Shown here: positions 26,785 to 35,207 of the stretch, piece by piece
How the letters are laid out: each line of letters begins with the position of its first letter
How positions within the stretch are numbered: the first letter of the stretch is position 1
Source of the DNA: Flavobacterium limicola
Lineage (GTDB): Bacteria > Bacteroidota > Bacteroidia > Flavobacteriales > Flavobacteriaceae
Reading direction: 5' to 3'
Assembly: GCF_003634755.1 (NCBI RefSeq)
Contig: NZ_RBXA01000003.1
Span: forward strand, 62,001 to 126,000
DNA length: 64,000 bases
Program-made: the position numbers and the translations under genes
Notes under the pieces: generated by a model
Seen by the model: only the letters and a program-made list of their open reading frames with translations
Told to the model about the DNA's origin: nothing
The model's database searches: none

Positions 26785-28175
26785 GAAAAATAATCCTGAT
26801 TTTTGTTCTATTCCTGGCGATAGATTGCTTTTCACAAAACAAACAAATTTTATATAATTTTACTTCAGTTCCTCAGTCTTTGATGACAAATCCGGGTGCA
26901 GATTTCAAGTACAATTGGTACGCTGGAGTTCCTTTATTGTCTGGGATTTCTGCCAATGTAGGTTCAAGCGGTTTTTCGGCGTATGATTTATTTGCGGATA
27001 ATGGAGTCGATTTTAATGTGAAATTACGCAATGTGGTATTTTCTACCACCCGAAAAGATAAAGTAGCAATAAACGAACAAATAGAAATTTTTAACGGAGG
27101 TTTTAAAATAGCAGGAGAGGAAAGTGATTCCTATATTTCGTTTGGAATGTATCAGGAATTCGATATGCTGAGTTATGTTCCTAAAGACATTGCCATTTTA
27201 GCTTTGGATGGAAACAGAGACTATTTGGGTAAAGTCTTTAATTTGGGCGATTTGAGTGTCAAAGCAGAAATGCTATCCGTATTTCACCTTGGATTTCATA
27301 AAAACATCACCGAAAAGATTATTTTAGGAGTCCGTGGAAAAATTTATTCCAGTATTTACAATGCTAATTCTACAAATAACTCCGGTTATATTTATACGAT
27401 TCCTTCAGATACAGGAGTTTATGAACAGATGATTTATTCACAATTACAGCTGAATACATCTGGAATTGCTCCATATGATGATGAAGATTATGAGCCAAAT
27501 GTGGCCAAAGATATTACCAAAAGAGCCCTTTTAGGTGGTAATTTAGGTTTGGGATTTGATGCCGGTTTTACCTATTATCCAAAGAAAAACATACAGCTTA
27601 CCGCCAGTGTTATTGATGTAGGATTTATTAAACACAGCAAAGAAGTGGAAAGTTTAACTTTTAAAGGAACGTATAAATACGAAGGTGTGGTTCCAAATTT
27701 CAGCTCGGGAAATTCAGCAGGAGGTGGATATCAAGAATTTAAAGATGCTATTCCTTTGGACACGTTATATGCGGATTACACAACTTGGCGTCCATCAAAG
27801 TTCAATACTTCGGTTCAATATTCTTTTAATGAAGAAAGACCGGAAGATTGTAATTGTCTTAATTATGACCCGGAAACGACTTATAAAAGTGCGGTTGGCG
27901 CCCAGTTATTTGTGATGTCTACGCCACGAACGCCATTAGTTGCTTTTACCACGTATTACCGAAGAAAAATATTCAAGGCTTTACAAATGAAAGCGACGTA
28001 CACACTAGATTCGTATTCATATAAGAACATAGGATTGGGATTGTCCAGTCATTTTGGACCTGTGAATTTCTATGTTCTTGCCGATAATCTTTTAGAATAT
28101 AGCGATGTTACCAAGGCAAATAGTCTTTCTTTTCAACTGGGACTGAATGTTATTTTTAAGAATACTAAAAAATAA
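26781..28175 (+). CDS. DUF5723-type outer membrane barrel protein
   Basis: A 464-residue protein with a signal peptide (MRKIILIFVLFLAIDCFSQN). The body is rich in alternating strands ending in aromatic residues, with the early motif QSLMTNPGADFKYNWYAGVPLLSG and a C-terminal strand LSFQLGLNVIFKN, as in outer membrane beta-barrels of Bacteroidota (PorV/DUF5723-like). The start overlaps the stop of the lipoprotein gene by four bases. It may form a pore or a T9SS-related surface protein, but no function is known. The family name is from recognition of the fold and opening motif, not a search. Confidence 0.75.
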   Translation: MRKIILIFVLFLAIDCFSQNKQILYNFTSVPQSLMTNPGADFKYNWYAGVPLLSGISANVGSSGFSAYDLFADNGVDFNVKLRNVVFSTTRKDKVAINEQIEIFNGGFKIAGEESDSYISFGMYQEFDMLSYVPKDIAILALDGNRDYLGKVFNLGDLSVKAEMLSVFHLGFHKNITEKIILGVRGKIYSSIYNANSTNNSGYIYTIPSDTGVYEQMIYSQLQLNTSGIAPYDDEDYEPNVAKDITKRALLGGNLGLGFDAGFTYYPKKNIQLTASVIDVGFIKHSKEVESLTFKGTYKYEGVVPNFSSGNSAGGGYQEFKDAIPLDTLYADYTTWRPSKFNTSVQYSFNEERPEDCNCLNYDPETTYKSAVGAQLFVMSTPRTPLVAFTTYYRRKIFKALQMKATYTLDSYSYKNIGLGLSSHFGPVNFYVLADNLLEYSDVTKANSLSFQLGLNVIFKNTKK

Positions 28176-28185
28176 ATTTCAGAGA

Positions 28186-30705
28186 TTAAAATTGGACTTT
28201 TCTTCGTTTAAATCCTTTGTAAATTTCGATCCAAAGCACCGAAACAAGACCCACTAAAATACTTAATCCTATTTGGAATCCCGAAACCCTTTCGAACTGG
28301 AAAAAAGCAGCAAATAATGGTACAAACAACAAGGAAGCTGTAATTAGAATGGTTACGCTGATGATCATTAAGACCAAATTGTTTTTGTATTTTAATGTTG
28401 TAAATATCGAGTAATAAAAAGAACGATTCGTCAGCGTCAGAAAAATGTTAGACGAAATTAACGTCAGAAAAACTACTGTTCTAGTTGCGCTTTCGGAACA
28501 ACCTGTAGCTACACAATATTGATAGACAAACAAAAGTCCCGCAGTAATTACAAGTCCTTGAATGATACTGATCGTAACTTCCTTAAGTTTGAAAAAAGTA
28601 TTGGTAAAAGGTCTTGGTTGTAACAGCATTAAATTGCGTTCCATAGGTTCATTTTCATAAATTATAGAACAGGTTGGTCCCATAATAATTTCCAAAAAGA
28701 TGACATGAACCGGGGAAAAAATATTGGGGTAAATCCATCCCAATGCCAAAGGAATAAAGACAATCATGATGATTGGAATGTGGATGGAAATGATGTACTG
28801 GATGGCTTTTTTTAGATTGTTGTATATTTTTCTGCCCATGGCAATGGCGTCAATCATTTTAGAAAAATCATCGTCAATTAGAATTAGATTGGCGGCTTCT
28901 TTGGCAATTTCGGTTCCCTTTTTTCCCATGGCAATTCCAATGTGCGCTGATTTTAAAGCAGGTCCGTCATTAACACCGTCACCCGTCATGGCTACAATTT
29001 GATTGTTGTCTTTGAGTGCTTTTATAATTTTGAGTTTGGCCTCGGGAAACATTCTTGTAAAAATGGACGTTTCCATTACTTTTTCTCGAAGTGTAGCATC
29101 GTCCATGGCCATTAATTCATCTCCATTTAGCGTTTTATCCGCATTTCTGAAGCCAATTTGTTTGGCAATTGTGGCGGTTGTTTCAGCATTATCGCCCGTT
29201 ACAATTTTGACTTGAATTCCAGCTTTATAAAAAGTTTCGAATACTGCTTTGATATTCGCTTTTGGAGGATCGTAAAACGCAACCAATCCTTTAAATGCAA
29301 AAGAAAATTCTTGTTGCTTTTTAGGATAATCAGTACCTGAAAATTCAGCTAAACCAACACCCAATACGCGATATCCTTGCAAAGCCATTTTTGTCATTGC
29401 AGATAGAATTTGTTTTTTTTCGTTTTCGGTTACATATGAAGTGGCAATCAATGCTTCGGGAGCCCCTTTGGCAGCAATATATCTCGTTCCATTTTTATTT
29501 TCGAAAACATGGGTCATCATCGGTGGCTTTCCATCCAATGGATATTCGTGAACTAATTTAAAATTAGGGCGTTCATCTGTTATTTTTAGCTTCGAATATG
29601 CTTCGTGCAATGCAATTTCCATCGCATCAAACGGAATGGGTTCGCTGGCCCACATGGCCAGACTCAATAATTCGATGTCACTATTATTATTATTATTATT
29701 AGTTTCATCACTGTTGCTTCCTTTAATAGTATCATCAGATAACGTGTACCATTGCGCCAGACTCATTTTGTTCTCAGTGATTGTTCCCGTTTTATCCGTA
29801 CAAATTACGTTTGCGCTTCCTAAGGTTTCGACCGTTTTTGTCTGTTTTACAATGATTCCCATTTTCATTAAACGCCAGGAGCCTAGTGCCATAAAGGTGG
29901 TGAATGCTACCGGAATTTCCTCAGGAATGATGCTCATGGCCAAAGTAAGCGCTTTCAACAGGCTATCTAAAACATTATTTGAATTGTAATAATTGATAAC
30001 CCATACAAAAACAAAAATCACCAAGCCAACAAGCGACATTTTTTTGACAAAATTCCCCATTTGGATTTGCAACGGGGTTTTTTCTTCAACGATTGCCTCC
30101 AGACTTTTACCGATTTTACCCAATTGGGTTTTGTTACCAATAGCAGTTACTTCGCAAATTGCCAAACCACCAGTTACAATGGTTCCAAGAAATACGGTGT
30201 TATTTTCGGCAGTTTCATTTTTAAATACTGCCATCGATTCTCCGGTAAGAATAGATTCATTTACTGCAAAATCATTGGATTGAAGAATAACACCATCGGC
30301 AGGAATAAAAGTTCCTTCTTCTGTTTGTATGAGGTCACCTATGACAATTTCCTCGCTTGGAATTTCGGTAATTTCTCCATTGCGGATGACTTTGCTTTTG
30401 GGTTGTGACAGTTTTTTTAAAGCTTCAATTGCCGTTCTGCTTTTGGATTCCTGATACAGTGAAATTGTGGAAACCAATATAATTGCTGCACTCATGAAAA
30501 TTCCGTTTCCGTAATCTCCTGTAATAAAATAAATACTGGTTGCGGTGAGTAAGAGGAGAAACATAGGTTCTTTTACCATTTCAAAAAGGGATTTCAAGAA
30601 CTGATTTTTATCCTGATTCACGATAGCATTCGAACCAAAATTTGTTCTCGAAAGTAAAACTGCCTCATTTGAAAGTCCTTTTAATTCTTGTTGAGTTTCT
30701 GTCAT
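28186..30705 (-). CDS. Cation-translocating P-type ATPase (P2-like)
   Basis: An 839-residue membrane pump. The phosphorylation motif ICTDKTGTIT (D304), the actuator motif LTGES (about 153-157), the KGAPE loop in the nucleotide domain, and TGDGVNDGPALK in the hinge are all intact. Membrane helix 4 carries IPEEIP (260-265), as in calcium- and related P2-type pumps rather than heavy-metal P1B pumps. The N-terminus has no metal-binding domain. The C-terminus has six helices. The transported ion is not certain; calcium or manganese are the usual choices. A run of six asparagines (336-341), coded by a trinucleotide repeat, lies just after the phosphorylation site. It is divergent from guaB. Confidence 0.9.
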   Translation of the reverse strand: MTETQQELKGLSNEAVLLSRTNFGSNAIVNQDKNQFLKSLFEMVKEPMFLLLLTATSIYFITGDYGNGIFMSAAIILVSTISLYQESKSRTAIEALKKLSQPKSKVIRNGEITEIPSEEIVIGDLIQTEEGTFIPADGVILQSNDFAVNESILTGESMAVFKNETAENNTVFLGTIVTGGLAICEVTAIGNKTQLGKIGKSLEAIVEEKTPLQIQMGNFVKKMSLVGLVIFVFVWVINYYNSNNVLDSLLKALTLAMSIIPEEIPVAFTTFMALGSWRLMKMGIIVKQTKTVETLGSANVICTDKTGTITENKMSLAQWYTLSDDTIKGSNSDETNNNNNNSDIELLSLAMWASEPIPFDAMEIALHEAYSKLKITDERPNFKLVHEYPLDGKPPMMTHVFENKNGTRYIAAKGAPEALIATSYVTENEKKQILSAMTKMALQGYRVLGVGLAEFSGTDYPKKQQEFSFAFKGLVAFYDPPKANIKAVFETFYKAGIQVKIVTGDNAETTATIAKQIGFRNADKTLNGDELMAMDDATLREKVMETSIFTRMFPEAKLKIIKALKDNNQIVAMTGDGVNDGPALKSAHIGIAMGKKGTEIAKEAANLILIDDDFSKMIDAIAMGRKIYNNLKKAIQYIISIHIPIIMIVFIPLALGWIYPNIFSPVHVIFLEIIMGPTCSIIYENEPMERNLMLLQPRPFTNTFFKLKEVTISIIQGLVITAGLLFVYQYCVATGCSESATRTVVFLTLISSNIFLTLTNRSFYYSIFTTLKYKNNLVLMIISVTILITASLLFVPLFAAFFQFERVSGFQIGLSILVGLVSVLWIEIYKGFKRRKVQF
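29683..29700. repeat. Trinucleotide microsatellite (ATT)6 inside the P-type ATPase
   Basis: Six perfect ATT units on the plus strand encode six asparagines in the pump. The length is a multiple of three, so slippage would change the loop length without breaking the frame. Confidence 0.85.
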
Positions 30706-30869
30706 AGCAAAATAAATTAAACGGATTTTCTGGGTTGGAAAGCAAGGGGTAATTTAGAACCAAAGAATTGACTTTGAACTGCAATTTAATTATTTATTGG
30801 AAAATGATAGCGATTTTTTGCTTAAAATTATCTATATTTGCACGCAATTAAACTCCAACTACAATTGCA

Positions 30870-32342
30870 ATGATCGCACACAACTCTAAGATTATCGGTG
30901 AAGGATTAACTTACGATGATGTTCTATTAGTTCCCAACTACTCAAATGTGCTTCCTCGCGAAGTGAGTATTCAATCCAAATTTTCAAGAAATATAACGCT
31001 AAATGTTCCTATTGTATCCGCTGCTATGGATACCGTAACCGAAAGTGCTATGGCAATTGCTATGGCTCAAGAAGGAGGAATAGGCGTTTTGCATAAAAAT
31101 ATGACTATCGAGCAACAAGCTGCGAAAGTTAGAAAAGTAAAACGTGCAGAGTCTGGAATGATTATCGATCCGGTTACTTTGCCATTAACTTCGACAGTTG
31201 CCGATGCTAAAAACGCAATGAAAGAATTTGGTATTGGAGGTATTCCAATTGTAGATGAAAATCAAATATTAAAAGGAATCGTTACCAATAGAGATTTACG
31301 TTTCGAAAAAAATAGTTCAAGACCTATTGTTGAGGTAATGACCAGTGAAAACTTGGTTACTGTTGCTGAAGGTACTTCTCTGGAACAAGCAGAAGTAGTT
31401 TTGCAAGGTCATAAAATTGAAAAATTACCTGTTGTAAATGATAAATATGAGTTGGTTGGATTAATCACTTTTAGAGACATCACTAAATTAACCCAAAAAC
31501 CAATTGCTAATAAAGATGTTTATGGTCGTTTGCGCGTTGCTGCAGCGATTGGTGTAACAGGTGACGCAGTTCAAAGAGCAGAAGCATTAGTGAAAGCCGG
31601 TGTTGATGCCATTATTATTGATACCGCTCACGGGCATACGCAAGGTGTTGTGAATGTGTTGAAAGAAGTAAAAAGTAAATTTCCACAAATAGATGTTATC
31701 GTAGGTAATATTGCAACTCCTGAAGCAGCTAAGTTTTTAGTTGAAAATGGAGCAGATGGTGTGAAAGTAGGAATTGGTCCAGGTTCTATTTGTACTACTC
31801 GTATTGTTGCAGGTGTCGGTTTTCCTCAGTTTTCTGCTGTTCTTGAAGTGGCTGCGGCGATTAAAGGAACTGGAGTTCCAGTTATCGCTGATGGTGGAAT
31901 TCGCTACACGGGTGATATCCCGAAAGCAATTGCTGCCGGTGCTGACTGTGTGATGCTAGGTTCATTATTAGCAGGAACAATGGAGTCTCCAGGTGAAACT
32001 ATCATTTTCGAAGGTAGAAAATTCAAATCCTACCGTGGAATGGGTTCTGTTGAAGCGATGCAGGAAGGTTCAAAAGATCGTTATTTTCAAGATGTTGAAG
32101 ATGATGTGAAAAAACTAGTTCCGGAAGGAATTGTAGGTCGTGTTCCTTACAAAGGAGAGTTGAACGAAAGTATGCAACAATTCATTGGTGGTCTTCGTGC
32201 CGGAATGGGATATTGTGGTTCAAAAGATGTTCCAACGTTGCAGGAAACCGGTCGTTTTGTTCGTATAACTGCCAGCGGAATCAATGAAAGTCACCCTCAT
32301 AATGTAACAATTACGAAAGAAGCTCCAAATTATTCAAGATAG
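30870..32342 (+). CDS. guaB: Inosine-5'-monophosphate dehydrogenase
   Basis: A 490-residue enzyme that oxidises IMP to XMP with NAD, the committed step to guanine nucleotides. The TIM barrel is interrupted by two CBS domains (about 95-210), which usually bind adenine or guanine nucleotides. The catalytic loop [17 protein letters not shown] holds the cysteine nucleophile, and the flap GRVPYKG and the IMP site MGSVEAMQ are intact. A TATATTTG -7 box lies at 30833-30840 with a poorly spaced upstream T-rich element. It is read away from the P-type ATPase. A terminator follows at 32364. Confidence 0.97.
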   Translation: MIAHNSKIIGEGLTYDDVLLVPNYSNVLPREVSIQSKFSRNITLNVPIVSAAMDTVTESAMAIAMAQEGGIGVLHKNMTIEQQAAKVRKVKRAESGMIIDPVTLPLTSTVADAKNAMKEFGIGGIPIVDENQILKGIVTNRDLRFEKNSSRPIVEVMTSENLVTVAEGTSLEQAEVVLQGHKIEKLPVVNDKYELVGLITFRDITKLTQKPIANKDVYGRLRVAAAIGVTGDAVQRAEALVKAGVDAIIIDTAHGHTQGVVNVLKEVKSKFPQIDVIVGNIATPEAAKFLVENGADGVKVGIGPGSICTTRIVAGVGFPQFSAVLEVAAAIKGTGVPVIADGGIRYTGDIPKAIAAGADCVMLGSLLAGTMESPGETIIFEGRKFKSYRGMGSVEAMQEGSKDRYFQDVEDDVKKLVPEGIVGRVPYKGELNESMQQFIGGLRAGMGYCGSKDVPTLQETGRFVRITASGINESHPHNVTITKEAPNYSR

Positions 32343-32363
32343 TTTTTAGTTTTTTAAAACAAT

Positions 32364-32410
32364 AAAAAAGGCATAATCAATTCCGTTAGCGGTTTTAATT
32401 ATGCCTTTTT
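32364..32410 (+). terminator. Terminator shared by guaB and the KefC-like gene
   Basis: AAAAAGGCATAAT (32365-32377) pairs with ATTATGCCTTTTT (32398-32410) around a 20-base loop. It lies between the convergent ends of guaB and the antiporter and has A and T tails on the proper sides for both. Confidence 0.8.
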
Positions 32411-32427
32411 CTTGTATCTGAAAATCG

Positions 32428-34317
32428 TTATTCGGAAGTGTCAGCTAAGTTGTTTTTCAAATGTTCGCTGTCCCAACTGTGGTTCGTTGCCGCAACTTGC
32501 GAATAGATATCAGTTTTTAAAAGCTGTTCCTGTAATTCAATTTCTTCTTTTATGGTAATCATATACGCCATTTTATCATGACGTTTTTCGGCTAATTTTC
32601 GGGTGGTAATTTCATCATATTTTATAAACTGCTGACCTTGTCTGGTAGCCGAATATTTTCTGTGACCTAATTCTACCAATGCATCAACGCCCATGTTTAC
32701 GGCACTATACAATGTTTCCCGATAGATATGTTGCACTTTATGATCGATTAATTCATACGCATCGTTTCTATTTCGGGCACGAGTTAGTATTTTTAAATTC
32801 GGAAAATGCTTTTTCAAAGTTTCAATCACTTGTAAATTTACCGTAGGATTATCTATAGCAGCAACGAAAATTTTAGCATTCTCACAACCTGCGGCTTTCA
32901 ATAATTCCAGTCGTGTTGCATCACCATAATACACTTTGAAACCCATTTTTCGCAATAAATCAATTCGATCAGAATCATAATCCAAAATGGTTGCTTTCAC
33001 TTTATTAGCTCGCAACAAACGTCCAACTGTACTTCCAAAATGACCAAAACCAGCAATAATAACAGGGTTGTCTTCGTCTATAAAATCATTATCCTTTTTA
33101 GTTTCGGTTGTTTTTTCTTTATACCTTGAATTCGGATAAATTAACCGCTCATTTATCAACAGTAAAAAAGGAGTTGCCACCATACTCATTGCAATTACTG
33201 CCATTATTTGATTGGCTAACATGCTAGGAACAATATTCAACTGCATGCAAAAACTCATAATTACAAAGCCAAATTCTCCCGCTTGGCTTAAGCCAAAAGC
33301 AAACAATAAATTTTGATCGATGTTTTTTTTATGAAATCTGCTGATTACAAATAAAACTCCAAATTTTACAAGAGTCAGTATTGCTCCAAAAGCAAAAATA
33401 AAAAGTGGATTTTCAATAATTAATTGGAAATTTATCGATGCGCCTACGCCAAGGAAAAACAATCCCAAGAGCAACCCTTTGAACGGTGCAATATCGCCTT
33501 CTAACTCATGGCGAAATTCAGAATTCGCTAATACGACACCTGCCATGAAAGCCCCAAGCGCAGGACTTAAACCGACTAATTGCATGGCATAAGAAACGCC
33601 TACAACTAGTAATAATGCTGATGCTGTAAACAATTCTTGCAACCTTGTTTTTGCAATGATGTGTAATAACGGTACAAAAACATAACGACCTGCAAAATAG
33701 ATTGTAGATATTATTCCGAGTACAATTAATGTTTGTAACCAGCTTGGAAATTCCGTAATTAAGGATTGTGGCGCATCATTTGTCGTCTCCAGATTTACTG
33801 TTGACAGAAGCGGTAAAAAAGCTAAAATTGGGATTACCGCAATATCCTGAAAAAGTAAAACCGCAAATGAAGAACGTCCAACAGAGGTGTTTGACAATCC
33901 TTTCTCCTTCAAAGTTTGTAAAACAATAGCTGTAGAGGATAATGCCAATGCCAATGAAATAGCCAATGTAGTTTCCCATTTCCAGTCCATAAAAAATAGG
34001 CATCCCAAAAAGAGTATGAGCGTTGTTCCAATTAATTGTGCCGAACCCATTCCAATAATAAATTTCCGCATTTTCCAAAACTTGCTGGGTTCCAGTTCTA
34101 AGCCAATCAAAAATAACATCATCACAACTCCAAATTCAGCAAAATGCATGATGTCCTGACCTTCTTGACCAATAAATCCAAGTACATAAGGACCAATTAC
34201 GATTCCGGCTAATAAATAGCCCAAAATAGAACTTAACCCTAATTTTTTAGCAATTGGGACACAAATCACCGCTGCTGTTAAATAAATGATTGCTTGTAAT
34301 AAAAAATTGGTATCCAT
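32428..34317 (-). CDS. KefC-like CPA2 cation:proton antiporter with RCK domain
   Basis: A 629-residue membrane antiporter. The first 380 residues hold about 12 helices with the CPA2 signature (LGLSSILGYLLAGIVIGPY; FLIGLELEPSKFW; SLALALSSTAIVLQ; AFMAGVVLANSEF). The cytosolic part has a TrkA-N (RCK) Rossmann domain, VIIAGFGHFGSTVGRLLR, at about 405-520, followed by a short tail. It resembles KefB/KefC potassium efflux systems, which in E. coli are held closed by glutathione. A KefF-like flavodoxin-fold oxidoreductase gene ends 1 bp upstream, as in E. coli kefFC. Since the genome carries bshB1, the gating thiol here may be bacillithiol, which is an inference. Confidence 0.88.
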   Translation of the reverse strand: MDTNFLLQAIIYLTAAVICVPIAKKLGLSSILGYLLAGIVIGPYVLGFIGQEGQDIMHFAEFGVVMMLFLIGLELEPSKFWKMRKFIIGMGSAQLIGTTLILFLGCLFFMDWKWETTLAISLALALSSTAIVLQTLKEKGLSNTSVGRSSFAVLLFQDIAVIPILAFLPLLSTVNLETTNDAPQSLITEFPSWLQTLIVLGIISTIYFAGRYVFVPLLHIIAKTRLQELFTASALLLVVGVSYAMQLVGLSPALGAFMAGVVLANSEFRHELEGDIAPFKGLLLGLFFLGVGASINFQLIIENPLFIFAFGAILTLVKFGVLFVISRFHKKNIDQNLLFAFGLSQAGEFGFVIMSFCMQLNIVPSMLANQIMAVIAMSMVATPFLLLINERLIYPNSRYKEKTTETKKDNDFIDEDNPVIIAGFGHFGSTVGRLLRANKVKATILDYDSDRIDLLRKMGFKVYYGDATRLELLKAAGCENAKIFVAAIDNPTVNLQVIETLKKHFPNLKILTRARNRNDAYELIDHKVQHIYRETLYSAVNMGVDALVELGHRKYSATRQGQQFIKYDEITTRKLAEKRHDKMAYMITIKEEIELQEQLLKTDIYSQVAATNHSWDSEHLKNNLADTSE

Positions 34318-34318
34318 C

Positions 34319-34924
34319 TTATGTTAGTATTGTAGCAAACCATTCGTTCAAATAATAGTATTGCAAAATTTCATCGGTATCTAAATCATTATTTTCTAAA
34401 TAGTCCAGAAAATAACCGTAAACCAATCCGTTTTTTTCATAATCTTCCTTAGTCATGTTGTGTGTACCATGAACTACAAAAGGAGGTAAATAAGTCATAT
34501 TACAAACTTTTGCCGTTTGATTAAATGGTTCTAATAATTCAAGAACAGTGTATCTGTCACTGCCTGTTTCGCAATAATTTTCTTTGTCGCCACCAGTTGT
34601 AATAACCTGAAAAATAATTTTATGCTGCAACATAGTCCCTTTTTTGCCATAAGCCCAGTTGTGTTCCAGAACCATGTCAATCCATTGTTTCATCAATGGC
34701 GGACAGCTATACCAATACATGGGATGATGCCAAATGATAATATCGTGCTGACTTAACAACGCTTGCTCTTTTTTTACATCAATATCAAAATCGGGATATT
34801 CCTCATATAAATCATGAAAAGTTATGTTTTCTGAACTGGGAATATTTTTCACCAAGGCTTTATTCGCATGTGATTTCTCAAAAAGCGGATGGGAAAATAG
34901 GATTAAGATTTTGTTTTTTGACAT
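34319..34924 (-). CDS. KefF-like NAD(P)H oxidoreductase
   Basis: A 201-residue flavodoxin-fold quinone reductase-like protein. The FMN-binding opening ILILFSHPLFEKSHANKALV, the IIWHHPMYWYSCPPLMKQWIDMVL block and ITTGGDKENY are typical of KefF/KefG and NQO1-like proteins. In E. coli, KefF binds KefC and is needed for full potassium efflux activity. Here the gene is one base from the antiporter gene, so the pair is surely one transcript and very likely one complex. Confidence 0.88.
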   Translation of the reverse strand: MSKNKILILFSHPLFEKSHANKALVKNIPSSENITFHDLYEEYPDFDIDVKKEQALLSQHDIIIWHHPMYWYSCPPLMKQWIDMVLEHNWAYGKKGTMLQHKIIFQVITTGGDKENYCETGSDRYTVLELLEPFNQTAKVCNMTYLPPFVVHGTHNMTKEDYEKNGLVYGYFLDYLENNDLDTDEILQYYYLNEWFATILT

Positions 34925-35083
34925 GAAAAATATTTTTGCTGTTTATTTTTTTAAATTAAGGCTTAATATCTATTTGATTTTTAATGCAATATGTAATTTT
35001 AAAACATATTGAAAGATATAAAATATTGGTTAATTCTAATACTATAATTTTTTTTAGAACCTATTTTTTTATTTAAAAACAGA

Positions 35084-35128
35084 AAATCCTGTCAAAACAA
35101 AATCGTAACTTTTATTCTGACAGGATTT
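35084..35128 (-). terminator. Terminator-like hairpin downstream of the second antiporter gene
   Basis: AAATCCTGTCA (35084-35094) pairs perfectly with TGACAGGATTT (35118-35128) around a 23-base loop. On the minus strand T-rich sequence follows. It lies 80 bp past the antiporter stop and about 160 bp before the KefF-like start. The rest of the gap is AT-rich without a gene. Confidence 0.6.
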
Positions 35129-35207
35129 AATTAAATAGATATTAGGTAAGTAATTTTTCCAATAAAATTGATTTGGAATCATAATTATTAACGCATTTAT
35201 CGAATGT

